DNA of 64,000 nucleotides from NCBI GenBank assembly GCA_902593735.1, contig CACJJL010000006.1, forward strand, positions 23,543 to 87,542, written 5' to 3'. How positions within the stretch are numbered: the stretch's first letter is position 1; each line of letters begins with the position of its first letter. The notes beneath the pieces are model-generated. The model was given only the letters and a program-made list of their open reading frames with translations, was not told where the DNA came from and ran no database searches. The translations under genes were made by a program, and so were the position numbers. Below, piece after piece: positions 1 to 10,085 of the stretch. The DNA is from an uncultured SAR116 cluster alpha proteobacterium. GTDB lineage: Bacteria > Pseudomonadota > Alphaproteobacteria > Puniceispirillales > Marisalimonadaceae.

Positions 1-83
1 ACAGCGTTATTTTTAGGATCTTTATTAATTCCCCATCCATCCATAATACATAAAACGATTGGTTTTTTTGGTTTCTCATTCAT
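1..83 (-). CDS. gpmI: 2,3-bisphosphoglycerate-independent phosphoglycerate mutase, N-terminus only (runs off window)
   Basis: Reverse-strand translation MNEKPKKPIVLCIMDGWGINKDPKNNA matches the GpmI N-terminal metal-binding motif; lies downstream of rlmH. Confidence 0.85.
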   Translation of the reverse strand, partial: MNEKPKKPIVLCIMDGWGINKDPKNNA

Positions 84-106
84 TAATTAAATCCATTAAA
101 AAAACT

Positions 107-556
107 TTATTTGTGGTAAGGATGACCTTTAATAATAGTTTCTATTCTGTAAATTTGTTCAGCAATCATCATTTTGACCATTTGATGTGGCCACGTAAGT
201 TTACCTAAAGCAATAATTTTATCTGCTGTTTTTTTAATTCTTATACCATTTCCAAAAGCACCACCAATTGCAAAATTTACACTGGTGATGTTGTTATTTC
301 TCCAATTTAATATTAATTCTGTTAGATCTTGACTAGATATATTTTCACCTACTTCATCTAGCAAAATCAATTTTCCATTCTTAGGAGTTGAATTAATTAA
401 CTTGTCAGATTCTTCTTCTATTTTTTTTTCTTTATTTCTTGTTTTAACTTCGTATTGTTTTAATTCAATATTTTTTATTCTTTTAAGATATTTTCTAGTA
501 ATTAAGTCTTCATCATTACTTTTAATTTTACCAATTGTCGAAATTATATATTTCAT
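107..556 (-). CDS. rlmH: 23S rRNA (pseudouridine1915-N3)-methyltransferase RlmH
   Basis: SPOUT family; LILLDEVGE, FAIGGAFGNG and KLTWPHQMVKMMIAEQIYR motifs; neighbour of rsfS. Confidence 0.95.
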   Translation of the reverse strand: MKYIISTIGKIKSNDEDLITRKYLKRIKNIELKQYEVKTRNKEKKIEEESDKLINSTPKNGKLILLDEVGENISSQDLTELILNWRNNNITSVNFAIGGAFGNGIRIKKTADKIIALGKLTWPHQMVKMMIAEQIYRIETIIKGHPYHK

Positions 557-557
557 T

Positions 558-932
558 TTATTTTTTTATAGCATCACTCTGTATATTATCTTGTTTTTTT
601 GCCCACATTTTCTCTAAACTATAAAATTCTCTTACTTCTGGTCGAAAAATATGAATTAAAATGTCATTAGCATCAATTAAAACCCAATCTCCATTTGACA
701 TTCCCTCTGGAGATGATAGGCGAAGGCCAATTTCTTTATATTTTTTTATAAGATTATTTGCCATAGCAGTTACTTGTCTTACAGTATTCCCACTTACCAC
801 TATCATATAATCTGCAATGCTACTTCTTCCAATTAGATTAATACTGACAATGTCTATTCCTTTGTCGTTTTCCAATGAATTTAATGTAAATTTTAATAAT
901 TCTTTAGATGATAATCTTTTTGTATTTTGCAT
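558..932 (-). CDS. rsfS: ribosome silencing factor RsfS
   Basis: DYMIVVSGNTVRQVTAMA and GDWVLIDANDILIHIFRPEVREFYSLEKMW motifs. Confidence 0.95.
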   Translation of the reverse strand: MQNTKRLSSKELLKFTLNSLENDKGIDIVSINLIGRSSIADYMIVVSGNTVRQVTAMANNLIKKYKEIGLRLSSPEGMSNGDWVLIDANDILIHIFRPEVREFYSLEKMWAKKQDNIQSDAIKK

Positions 933-944
933 TATATGGTCCCA

Positions 945-1604
945 TTAAGTGTAAATTTTGTTTTTTCTTATCTCCGACGAGGAGATAGATAATAATTTAT
1001 TCTTTAAAAAAACCCAGCCGGGTTTATTTTTGTAAAGTATTATTCTACTTTTATATGTTTTAAGTTTTTTTCCAAGATATGGAACTCTTAAAGTGTTTAA
1101 AAAAGAATTTATGTAACCTGGTCTCGAAATGACAGCAATGTGAACGTTATGAGCTATTATATTTGGATAAAGCCATTTATTAAAATTTTCTAAAATATCA
1201 CTTCCCATTAGCCAGATAAATTTTACCATTCGGGTTCTTTGATTCAAAAAATTAATTGTTTTGTATGAGGCATATAGCTGATTTTTTTGTTCAAGGTCTA
1301 AGACTTTTATATAAGAAATATTATTTGTTAATAGCCTAGCATAACTCAGTCTTTTGTCAAAATTCTCCATATCTAAACAAGATTTTAATCTATTCTGAGG
1401 GGCGACCAGCCACCAAATCTCGTCTAGTCCAAGATTTATAAGCGATGTTTTACTAATGTGAATATGTCCAACGTGAGCTGGATTAAATGAACCACCTAAT
1501 ATACCGATTTTTCTTTTTCTAGAGTAAGAATAACAAACTGGGATTCTATTTTTAAAATTGACTTTCAGATCTTTACTCACGTATTTGGTCATTTCCTCTA
1601 ACAA
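945..1604 (-). CDS. nadD: nicotinate-nucleotide adenylyltransferase
   Basis: GILGGSFNPAHVGHIHIS nucleotidyltransferase motif and SSSEIR C-terminal motif; the true start may be internal (ORF overlaps the end of proA). Confidence 0.92.
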   Translation of the reverse strand: MLEEMTKYVSKDLKVNFKNRIPVCYSYSRKRKIGILGGSFNPAHVGHIHISKTSLINLGLDEIWWLVAPQNRLKSCLDMENFDKRLSYARLLTNNISYIKVLDLEQKNQLYASYKTINFLNQRTRMVKFIWLMGSDILENFNKWLYPNIIAHNVHIAVISRPGYINSFLNTLRVPYLGKKLKTYKSRIILYKNKPGWVFLKNKLLSISSSEIRKNKIYT

Positions 1605-2838
1605 TGTATTTAAAACTAGTTAATTGAGCGGCTCCCACTGGACCTCTAGCATGTATTCTACCTGTAGATATTCCTATTTCTGCACCCATTCCAAATTCTC
1701 CACCATCAGCAAATTGAGTTGAAGTGTTATGCATAACAATTGCGCTATCAACATTATTTAGAAAAGTTTCTGCTACTTTGGTATTTTCTGTAATTATAGA
1801 TTCTGTATGGTTTGATGAATATTTGCCAATATGGTCTATAGCGCCTAATACTCCATCAACTAATTTGATGGATAAAATAGCGTCAAGATATTCTGTGTGC
1901 CAATCTTTTTCAGATGCTAACTCGATTCCATCTACAATCTTTTTTGTCTCAATATCTCCTTTAATATGACACCCTGATTCAATTAATTTTTTAACTATGA
2001 TTGGCACAGCTTTTTCAGAGATATTTCTATCTACAAGTAATGTTTCTAAGGCACCACATATACCTGTCCTTCTCATTTTAGAGTTTACAATTATTTTGAT
2101 TGCTTTATTTATGTTTGCATCTTTGTCTACATAGATATGGCATATTCCCTCTAAGTGAGCAAAGACTGGAACTCTTGCTTCATTTTGAATTTTTTTAACA
2201 AGAGATTTTCCTCCACGAGGTATGATTATGTCAATTTCCCCAGTCGAAGTAAGCATTGCTGAAACAGCCTCTCTATTAGTGTTTTCAACTAATTGTACAG
2301 CGTTGCCAGGTAAATTGGCACTTTCTAAGCCTTTTTGCATGCATTTAGCTAATATTTTAGAAGAATTAATCGAGTCAGATCCTCCTCTAAGTATCGCTGT
2401 ATTACCAGATTTAATGCATAGGCTACCAGCGTCAATAGTCACATTGGGTCTCGATTCGTAAATAATTCCAATTATGCCCAATGGAACTGAAATCTTTGAA
2501 ATCTTTAAACCATTTGGTTGTGTCCATTTTGATAATTCAACATTAAGTGGATCACCCATTTTTGAAATTTTCTTTAAACCATCCACAATATTTTCAATTC
2601 TTTTATCGTCTAGTAAAAGCCTATCAACGAAAGCATTGTTAAGTTGCTTTTTCTTTGCATTTTCAATATCAATTTTATTTGCTTTAAGGATCTCTTTTTG
2701 TTCTTTTTTTATAATTTTAGATGTATTTAATATTGCTAAATTTCTATCTTTTGAACTGCTTTTAGAGATGAAATTAAAAGCTTCTTTTGATTTTTTGTTA
2801 ATATTTTTTATATATTCAAAAATATTGTTGCTGTTCAT
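1573..2838 (-). CDS. proA: glutamate-5-semialdehyde dehydrogenase (gamma-glutamyl phosphate reductase)
   Basis: PLGIIGIIYESRPNVTIDA and GPVGAAQLTSFKYIVRG motifs; adjacent to proB. Confidence 0.96.
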   Translation of the reverse strand: MNSNNIFEYIKNINKKSKEAFNFISKSSSKDRNLAILNTSKIIKKEQKEILKANKIDIENAKKKQLNNAFVDRLLLDDKRIENIVDGLKKISKMGDPLNVELSKWTQPNGLKISKISVPLGIIGIIYESRPNVTIDAGSLCIKSGNTAILRGGSDSINSSKILAKCMQKGLESANLPGNAVQLVENTNREAVSAMLTSTGEIDIIIPRGGKSLVKKIQNEARVPVFAHLEGICHIYVDKDANINKAIKIIVNSKMRRTGICGALETLLVDRNISEKAVPIIVKKLIESGCHIKGDIETKKIVDGIELASEKDWHTEYLDAILSIKLVDGVLGAIDHIGKYSSNHTESIITENTKVAETFLNNVDSAIVMHNTSTQFADGGEFGMGAEIGISTGRIHARGPVGAAQLTSFKYIVRGNDQIRE

Positions 2839-2849
2839 TTATATTACTC

Positions 2850-3986
2850 TTATTTTTTTTCTAATACTAGATCATCCCTGTGGACCACTTCGTCTTTACC
2901 TCTGTAGCCTAAGATAGATTCAATATCATTGCTTTTTGATCCTTTTATTAAATCTACTTCAGAATTGTTAAAGTGTATTAAGCCTTTTCCAACAAAGTTC
3001 TGTTGTTCATCTACTATTTGTATTAAATCACCTTTTTCATAGTTTCCTTCTGTACTAACTATACCTGCAGATAACATAGAAAAACCTTTTTTCACAGCCT
3101 CGGTCGCACCTTTATCTATAGTAATTATCCCTTTAACTTGTAATGCACCAGATATCCATTGTTTTCTTGAGTTCAAAGGTTTTTCTATAGCTCTAAACCA
3201 ACTAAATTCCATTCCATCAATTTCTAATTTTGATAAAGGACTAATAAAATGCCCATTGCAAATGATCATATGACAGCCTGCTTTGGTTGCAATTTTAGCG
3301 GCAGCAACTTTGGTAATCATACCCCCAGAAGCCATGTTAGAAAGTGGTGGGCCTGCCATTATTTCAATTTCATCTGTAATTTCAGGAATTTCTTCAATTA
3401 AGACAGTGTTCTTACTCTTATTAGGATCAGAAGAATAAAGACCATTTATATCTGATAATAATATAAGTAAATCTGCGCTACACATTTGCGCAACTCTTGC
3501 TGCCAGCCTATCATTGTCTCCAAATCTTATCTCTTCAGTAGAGACAGTATCGTTTTCATTAATTACAGGAATTACTTGTAATTCAATAAGTTTTAATAAC
3601 GTTGCTCTTGCATTTAGATGTTTTCTTCTTGTCTCAGTATCGTCGGGTGCAAGTAAAATTTGTGCTATATTGAGGCCAAATTTTTCCATTATCTCTTTCC
3701 AAGCATGAGCTAGGCTTACTTGACCTGTTGCAGCAGCGGCTTGTTTTTCGTCTAAAGACAAATTACCACTTAGTTTCAATTGTTTTTGACCAAGTGCGAT
3801 AGATCCTGACGAAACGATTATAATTTCTTTTTTTTGTTTGATAAGTTGATTTATTTCTTGAGCTAAAGACCTTAACCACTCACTTTTAAGACTACCCTCA
3901 TTTTTGTCTATCAAAAGTGACGAGCCTATTTTTATTACAATTCTTTTTGATTCTTTTATTAAATTTTCTTTTTTCATTTGAGTCAT
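2850..3986 (-). CDS. proB: glutamate 5-kinase with C-terminal PUA domain
   Basis: VIKIGSSLL and NENDTVSTEEIRFGDNDRLAARVA motifs. Confidence 0.96.
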   Translation of the reverse strand: MTQMKKENLIKESKRIVIKIGSSLLIDKNEGSLKSEWLRSLAQEINQLIKQKKEIIIVSSGSIALGQKQLKLSGNLSLDEKQAAAATGQVSLAHAWKEIMEKFGLNIAQILLAPDDTETRRKHLNARATLLKLIELQVIPVINENDTVSTEEIRFGDNDRLAARVAQMCSADLLILLSDINGLYSSDPNKSKNTVLIEEIPEITDEIEIMAGPPLSNMASGGMITKVAAAKIATKAGCHMIICNGHFISPLSKLEIDGMEFSWFRAIEKPLNSRKQWISGALQVKGIITIDKGATEAVKKGFSMLSAGIVSTEGNYEKGDLIQIVDEQQNFVGKGLIHFNNSEVDLIKGSKSNDIESILGYRGKDEVVHRDDLVLEKK

Positions 3987-3989
3987 TCT

Positions 3990-5033
3990 TTATGGAGACC
4001 AAGATACAATTTTTTTTCTTTGATCTTTGCTATTGTCTCTATTTTTCATCTTTGATATAAAGTTTTGCAACTCTCTTATCAGATAAGTAATATTTTTTCC
4101 TGAAACTGAAGAAATATTAATAACATTATCAACATTGAGTTTTTTTAAAATTTCTTTCGCAGACTTAACTTTTTTATCTTCAACAGCATCACATTTTGTT
4201 AAAACTAATATCTGTTTTTTCTTCGATAAATTACTGTCATATGCTTTGATTTCACGAATAATAGTAAGGTAATCGTTTTTAATATCTTTAGAAGTAACGT
4301 CTATTAGATGCAATAATCCTTGGCAACGTTCAACATGACCTAAAAATCTATGACCTAAGCCAGATCCTTCATGAGCACCCTCTATTAATCCAGGAATATC
4401 CGCTATTACAAATTCCATATTATCTTGGTTAACTACCCCAAGATTTGGATGAAGAGTTGTAAAGGGGTAGTCGGCTATTTTAGGTTTGGCCGCTGTAATT
4501 CTAGAAAGTAAAGTGCTTTTACCTGCATTTGGTAGTCCAATTAATCCTATATCTGCTATTAATTTTAGTCGAAGCCAAATCCATTTTTCTTCTAATGGAC
4601 CTCCAGGTTGTGCTTTTCTTGGTGCTTGATTTACAGAAGTTTTAAAAAAAGCATTACCTTTACCCCCTTCACCTCCTTTAGCTAAAACAATTTTTTGCCC
4701 AATCTTTGTCATATCAGCTAATATAAAATTTTTTGATGCATCTAATATCTGTGTACCAATGGGAAGCCTAAGAATAATATCTTTGCCACTCATGCCACTT
4801 CTATCTCTTCCTTTGCCACCCTCTCCAGGTCTGGCTTTAAAATGTTGTTGATAACGAAAATCTATTAGTGTATTGAGACCATCTGAACACAAAGCAATTA
4901 CATCGCCCCCTCGGCCACCATTGCCACCATCTGGTCCACCAAAAGGAATATGTGCTTCTCTTCTAAAAGAAATAGATCCAGGTCCACCATGCCCACTAGC
5001 TATATAGATTTTAGCTTGATCTAAAAACTTCAT
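3990..5033 (-). CDS. obgE: Obg family GTPase CgtA/ObgE
   Basis: Glycine-rich Obg domain plus GLPNAGKSTLLSRITAAKPKIADYPFTTLHPNLG. Confidence 0.97.
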   Translation of the reverse strand: MKFLDQAKIYIASGHGGPGSISFRREAHIPFGGPDGGNGGRGGDVIALCSDGLNTLIDFRYQQHFKARPGEGGKGRDRSGMSGKDIILRLPIGTQILDASKNFILADMTKIGQKIVLAKGGEGGKGNAFFKTSVNQAPRKAQPGGPLEEKWIWLRLKLIADIGLIGLPNAGKSTLLSRITAAKPKIADYPFTTLHPNLGVVNQDNMEFVIADIPGLIEGAHEGSGLGHRFLGHVERCQGLLHLIDVTSKDIKNDYLTIIREIKAYDSNLSKKKQILVLTKCDAVEDKKVKSAKEILKKLNVDNVINISSVSGKNITYLIRELQNFISKMKNRDNSKDQRKKIVSWSP

Positions 5034-5084
5034 AATAAGACCCTAATATATAGTATTCTAGATGAAAAGAGTTTAAATAAAAAA

Positions 5085-5107
5085 GGAATAGCTAATAAAG
5101 CTATTCC
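5085..5107 (-). terminator. Rho-independent terminator after rpmA
   Basis: On the minus strand: GGAATAGC-TTTATTA-GCTATTCC followed by TTTTTTATT. Confidence 0.85.
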
Positions 5108-5131
5108 AGAGTTCAATTAATAAGGGTTTGA

Positions 5132-5401
5132 TTATTCAGCTGCTTGTTTTATTGGTTCTACAGAAACAAACATTTTTTTTCCCTTATGTTCTTTAAACTT
5201 AACATGACCATCTATAAGTGAAAAAATTGTATGATCTTTTCCCATTCCAACGTTTGAACCAGGGTGATACTTTGTACCACGTTGTCTAATTATAATGTTG
5301 CCAGCAACAACTGCTTCGCTCCCAAACTTTTTAACACCTAATCTTCTTCCAGCTGAGTCTCTACCATTTCTAGAACTACCGCCTGCTTTTTTATGTGCCA
5401 T
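5132..5401 (-). CDS. rpmA: 50S ribosomal protein bL27
   Basis: [27 protein letters not shown]. Confidence 0.98.
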   Translation of the reverse strand: MAHKKAGGSSRNGRDSAGRRLGVKKFGSEAVVAGNIIIRQRGTKYHPGSNVGMGKDHTIFSLIDGHVKFKEHKGKKMFVSVEPIKQAAE

Positions 5402-5415
5402 TTGTTAATCCTTTA

Positions 5416-5976
5416 CTATTTTTTAGTACTTGTTTTTTTTGTTTTAGTAGTTGTTTTTGTTTTAGCTTTTGTTTCAGGTTTAGTAGAAGCTGATTTTGTT
5501 TTTGTTTCATTACTCTTTTTTGTATTTGACTTAGCTTTAACTTCTTTTTTAACTTTTTCTTCAGCTACTTTTGATTGAGATTCTGTTTTTGGTTTGGTCT
5601 CAACTTTAGTCTTTTTTTCTATTGTTTTAGTGGTAGCTTTTTTGGGGGATAACTTAGATCCACCAGTTTCAGCTATATCAATTATTTTAAGAAGTGTTAG
5701 ATCTTGTTTATGACCTTGTTTTCTTCTACTATTCTTTCTTCTTCGCTTATATATCATCGTGATTTTTGGACCACGAGTTTGTCTAATAACTTGTGCCATC
5801 ACGGCAGCATCATTAACAAGTGGAGTTCCAAGTGTTACTTTTTTTCCATCACCTACCATTAATACATCACTAAGCACCAGTTGATCACCATCGTTAGCGT
5901 TAAGTTTTTCGACTAAAACTACATCTTCTTTTTGAACACGATATTGTTTTCCACCGGTTTTAACTACTGCATACAT
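5416..5976 (-). CDS. rplU: 50S ribosomal protein bL21 with long Lys/Thr-rich C-terminal tail
   Basis: MYAVVKTGGKQYRVQKED; KMIYKRRRKNSRRKQGHKQ; then about 75 aa of low-complexity K/T/A/E. Confidence 0.95.
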   Translation of the reverse strand: MYAVVKTGGKQYRVQKEDVVLVEKLNANDGDQLVLSDVLMVGDGKKVTLGTPLVNDAAVMAQVIRQTRGPKITMIYKRRRKNSRRKQGHKQDLTLLKIIDIAETGGSKLSPKKATTKTIEKKTKVETKPKTESQSKVAEEKVKKEVKAKSNTKKSNETKTKSASTKPETKAKTKTTTKTKKTSTKK

Positions 5977-6128
5977 TTTTATAATCCGATAATTAATTAA
6001 TATAATGATTATTCAAATTATTATTAGAATAACATATCTAAATTGTCTTGGGAATATAGCTTGATACTGTAATCTGTCAAGTTATAAGATCATGTAAATT
6101 ACATTCTATTAAGCAATTTTCTATTTAT

Positions 6129-7007
6129 TTATTTTTTTATAAATAGTGCTGGATCTAAGCGTTCAGAAAACCAATTTATTCTCCAATCTAAGTGAGGCCC
6201 TGTCGATCTTCCAGTTGATCCAACTTCACCAATTTTTTGATCTTTATTTATATTATCTCCAACTTTTACATTTACAGAAGACAAATGAGAATAGACTGAA
6301 GTTACCCCGTGTCCATGATCTAACATGACAGTTCCGCCTGTATAATATAAATCTTTCTCTGCCATTCTGACTATAGCTTCTGTGGGGGCAAGTATATCGG
6401 TTCCCTCTGGGGCAGCTATGTCAACACCATAATGTGGACGTTTCGGTTTTCCATTAAGTATTCTTTGACTTCCAAAAACTCCAGAAATTATACCTTTAGT
6501 AGGCCAATCAAACTTTTGAAATATAAAATCTACATTACTATCTAAACTTCTAATTTCTTTAATTACTTTATTTTCTTTTTTAATCCTATCCCAAAAAGAC
6601 TTGGGTGGGGTCACCATTTTTTTTTCAAGGCCATTGATAACTTGAATTTTATATTTTCTTTGTCTTATGTCTAATTTTTTTAAAACCCAAGTTTGATTGA
6701 TAAAAAAATATAAATTTGCTTCTTTAGGATGATCTCTTCCAAAACCTATCACAAAACTCCCATTGGATGTTTTTCTTAAAATTTTTTCTTTAAATTTTAT
6801 ATCTAAATCTTTATTGATTTTACCTTTTACGAGACCACCTTGAACAAAATCACCCTCAAGTATAATTTTTGTATCATTAATACTTATAATTAAGTTGTTT
6901 GTTGCAAAGCAAGGGGATGTTTTCAGTAATAAAAAGATTAATATCAATTTAATATAGTTAAAATTCACTTCTTCAATCAAATTGGGAAAACTTTTAATTT
7001 TTGACAT
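6129..7007 (-). CDS. M23 family metallopeptidase (LytM-type, secreted)
   Basis: Signal peptide-like N-terminus; HYGVDIAAPEGT, DHGHGVTSVYSHLSS and GSTGRSTGPHLDWR motifs. Confidence 0.92.
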   Translation of the reverse strand: MSKIKSFPNLIEEVNFNYIKLILIFLLLKTSPCFATNNLIISINDTKIILEGDFVQGGLVKGKINKDLDIKFKEKILRKTSNGSFVIGFGRDHPKEANLYFFINQTWVLKKLDIRQRKYKIQVINGLEKKMVTPPKSFWDRIKKENKVIKEIRSLDSNVDFIFQKFDWPTKGIISGVFGSQRILNGKPKRPHYGVDIAAPEGTDILAPTEAIVRMAEKDLYYTGGTVMLDHGHGVTSVYSHLSSVNVKVGDNINKDQKIGEVGSTGRSTGPHLDWRINWFSERLDPALFIKK

Positions 7008-7009
7008 AA

Positions 7010-8323
7010 TTAACGTTTCACCTCAGGTATTAGACCTTTAGGGGCAAACCTTAATGTAATTAGTAATATAGTTCCCATAAACATTAACCTTATATGAGCA
7101 GCATTTTCTAATAAGTGACTCTTGATTATATTAGTATCAGATATGTGTGAAGTAATCTGAGATATAAACCACAAACCGAGTGGTTCAGACTGTACCCAAA
7201 AAAACCAAATTAAAAATCCACCAATTATTGAACCATAATTATTTCCAGAACCTCCTATAATTACCATTATCCATATTAAAAAAGTAAATCTTAAAGGTTG
7301 ATAAGTAACAGGTGTGAACTGTCCATCTAGAGTGGTTAACATTGCACCTGCTATTCCAATAATTGCAGATCCAATTATAAAAACTTGTAAATGTCTTGTT
7401 TTTATATCTTTTCCCATTGCATTAGCTGAAACTTCATTGTCTCTAATTGCCCTCATCATTCTGCCCCAAGGAGATTTTTGGGCAATTTCTAACAAGAGCA
7501 AAATTCCAATTAAAATCACTAGAAAGATACAAGAATATGAGAGCTTTACTATAATGGAAGAAATTTCAGAAACAGGGATGTTGAAAAACTTTGTTAACTC
7601 TAAAACCCATGGTTCAGATTGGAGGTCAATCTCATAAGGAACTGGTCTTGGCAGTCCATTAACATTCTTGACACCTCTTGAGAGCCAATCCTCGTTTTTA
7701 AGTATATATATAATAATCTCAGAAATGCCTAAGGTAGCAATTGCAAGATAATCAGATCTTAGACCCAATGAAATTTTACCAATGAAGTATGCTATCAAAG
7801 CAGCTAACAAACCACCTATTGGCCACGATATAATTACAGGTAAAGCAAGTCCTCCTAAATATCCAGTTTTTGCTGGGTCTATTGCCTCTATTGCTTTTAT
7901 TGGAGGGTCAATAATATATCTCATCAAAAAATAACCAAGTATTATTAAAAAGAAATTTATGATATATTTCTTTTTTGTGCTTAGTCCAGATTTCAACCAA
8001 ACTAAAATTGAAGAAATAATTGATATTATAAATATGATTATTCCAAAAGGAATAAATATAGCACCTGCATCCCATGCTTTAGCAGTTGGCGGCATTGATA
8101 CTATAATATTTGCTAGTCCCCCTAAAGCGGCAAAACCCATCACGCCAAAATTAACTATTCCTGCGTTTCCCCACTGAATATTAATTCCTAATGACATTAT
8201 AGAAGAAATTATGCATAAATTAAAAATAGTAAGAGCAAGATTCCAGCTTTGAAAAAATCCTACAAATGAAATTAAAATAAACATACTTAAAAAAAGTAAA
8301 ATAATATGTTGTTTATCTTGCAT
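7010..8323 (-). CDS. livM: branched-chain amino acid ABC transporter permease (LivM-like)
   Basis: Multi-TM; position in livK-G-F-H-M cluster; GRMMRAIRDNEVSANAMG motif. Confidence 0.9.
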   Translation of the reverse strand: MQDKQHIILLFLSMFILISFVGFFQSWNLALTIFNLCIISSIMSLGINIQWGNAGIVNFGVMGFAALGGLANIIVSMPPTAKAWDAGAIFIPFGIIIFIISIISSILVWLKSGLSTKKKYIINFFLIILGYFLMRYIIDPPIKAIEAIDPAKTGYLGGLALPVIISWPIGGLLAALIAYFIGKISLGLRSDYLAIATLGISEIIIYILKNEDWLSRGVKNVNGLPRPVPYEIDLQSEPWVLELTKFFNIPVSEISSIIVKLSYSCIFLVILIGILLLLEIAQKSPWGRMMRAIRDNEVSANAMGKDIKTRHLQVFIIGSAIIGIAGAMLTTLDGQFTPVTYQPLRFTFLIWIMVIIGGSGNNYGSIIGGFLIWFFWVQSEPLGLWFISQITSHISDTNIIKSHLLENAAHIRLMFMGTILLITLRFAPKGLIPEVKR

Positions 8324-8346
8324 TTGATTTTCCTGTTATTTCTTTT

Positions 8347-9363
8347 TTATTCTATAATTTTACCTTTATAGATACCAGTTGGTTTAATTAACAAAACCAA
8401 TACAAGTATAATAAATGAAACTGCAATTTTGTAATCGGTAGAAAGGATTTGTAATAATCCATCAGGCAAAAAATTATCTGGAAGAATGTAAAAGAAGAAT
8501 TTTTTATATGCAAATGTTATGAGTAGTTCAGAAAAAGAAATTACAAATCCACCTATAATTGCTCCTATAGGATTGCCAACACCACCAACTATAGCTGCTG
8601 CAAATATTGGTAGTACTAGGTGTAAATAAGTAAATGGTTTGTAACTTTTATCGAGGCCATATAAAGTGCCAGCAACACAGGCTAATGTGCCAGTAATTAT
8701 CCAAGTAATTAAAACTATTCTTTCTGGGTTAATGCCTGACAAAAGTGCAAGTTCTTGATTGTCTGAGTAAGCTCTCATCGACTTGCCCGTTTTTGTTTTA
8801 TTTAAAAACCAAAAAAGAAGAATTACTAATATGATTGATAAAATTATTGTTACACCTTGTGTGGATTTTATAGTAAGTCCTTCATTTAAACCAGTTAACA
8901 TTTTAAAATCTTTTGCTTTTAAAATAAATCTTTCCCCGTCCATAAAATTTTTATCACCTGGCCCAATGATGAATCTTATTAAGCCACCAGTAAAAAACAT
9001 GACTCCTATAGAAACTATTAATGCAATTACACTTTTGGATTTTTGTTGTCGATAAAATTTAAAAACAAATTTATCAATCAATAAACAATAAATTATTGTG
9101 AATATTATACTTAATGGCAATACTATTATTGCGGTTGGAAAAGTACCAAATTTAATATTACTATCTATGAACACCCACGTTAGGAGTATGGTGCTCATTG
9201 TGCCAAAAGACATAAATTCTCCATGTGCAAAGTTAGAGAATCTTAAAACAGTATAAACAATTGTTATTCCTAAAGCTCCAAGAGCTAATTGGCTACCATA
9301 AGTTAAACCTGGAATGATTATATAGTTAGCAATTAAAATAAAACTGTTTAAAATTTCCATCAA
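8347..9363 (-). CDS. livH: branched-chain amino acid ABC transporter permease (LivH-like)
   Basis: GLTYGSQLALGALGITIVYTVLRFSNFAHGEFM; GKSMRAYSDNQELALLSGI. Confidence 0.9.
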   Translation of the reverse strand: MMEILNSFILIANYIIIPGLTYGSQLALGALGITIVYTVLRFSNFAHGEFMSFGTMSTILLTWVFIDSNIKFGTFPTAIIVLPLSIIFTIIYCLLIDKFVFKFYRQQKSKSVIALIVSIGVMFFTGGLIRFIIGPGDKNFMDGERFILKAKDFKMLTGLNEGLTIKSTQGVTIILSIILVILLFWFLNKTKTGKSMRAYSDNQELALLSGINPERIVLITWIITGTLACVAGTLYGLDKSYKPFTYLHLVLPIFAAAIVGGVGNPIGAIIGGFVISFSELLITFAYKKFFFYILPDNFLPDGLLQILSTDYKIAVSFIILVLVLLIKPTGIYKGKIIE

Positions 9364-9365
9364 AA

Positions 9366-10070
9366 TTACCCTCCTAGGAAAGCTTGTCTTACATCCTTAT
9401 TTAAAAGAAGTGCTTTTCCAGTGTCAGTGTAGAGGTTTCTACCTTGATTTAATACAAAGCCTAGGTCAGATATTTCTAGAGCTTGTTTGGCATTTTGTTC
9501 CACCATAAGAACAGCTGTACCTTGTTGTGCTATTTCTACAATCTTTTGAAATAAGCTTTCCATCACTATAGGAGACACTCCAGCAGATGGTTCATCAAGC
9601 ATCAAAACTTTTGGTTTTGTCATAAGGGCTCTACCAACCGCAACTTGCTGTCGTTGTCCTCCAGATAATTCACCAGCTTGTTGATTTCTTTTTTCTTTCA
9701 AAACAGGGAAAAGGTCATAAACATAATCCAAAATATCTGAAAAATCTTCGTGTTGAATAAATGCACCCATTTCTAAGTTTTCTTGGACTGATAATGTTGG
9801 GAATATGTTATTAGTCTGAGGAACATAACCCATTCCCTTTAGAACTCTTTCTTGAGGAAGAAGGTTAGTAATATCTTCATTATCTAGAAATATTTTACCC
9901 AACCTTATTTTGAGTAATCCAAATATTGACTTCATGGCAGTTGATTTGCCTGCACCATTAGGACCAACTATAGAGGCTATCTCTCCTTTCTTAACACCAA
10001 CTGTACATTCTGTTAAGATATCAACGGTGTCATAGCCACACGTAATGTTTTTCCCATGTAATAAATACAT
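9366..10070 (-). CDS. livF: branched-chain amino acid ABC transporter ATP-binding protein (LivF-like)
   Basis: Walker A GPNGAGKST, signature LSGGQRQQVAVGRAL, Walker B VLMLDEPSAGVSP. Confidence 0.92.
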   Translation of the reverse strand: MYLLHGKNITCGYDTVDILTECTVGVKKGEIASIVGPNGAGKSTAMKSIFGLLKIRLGKIFLDNEDITNLLPQERVLKGMGYVPQTNNIFPTLSVQENLEMGAFIQHEDFSDILDYVYDLFPVLKEKRNQQAGELSGGQRQQVAVGRALMTKPKVLMLDEPSAGVSPIVMESLFQKIVEIAQQGTAVLMVEQNAKQALEISDLGFVLNQGRNLYTDTGKALLLNKDVRQAFLGG

Positions 10071-10085
10071 TTAAAGACCTTTTAT

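Noticed and set aside
402-617. Opposite-strand ORFs in the track overlapping strong genes (e.g. 402-617, 1724-1969, 2222-2461, 2474-2917, 7314-7637, 40274-40507, 44339-44572)
   Set aside because: They lie antisense to confidently identified proteins, have low-complexity composition and no recognisable domains; treated as spurious
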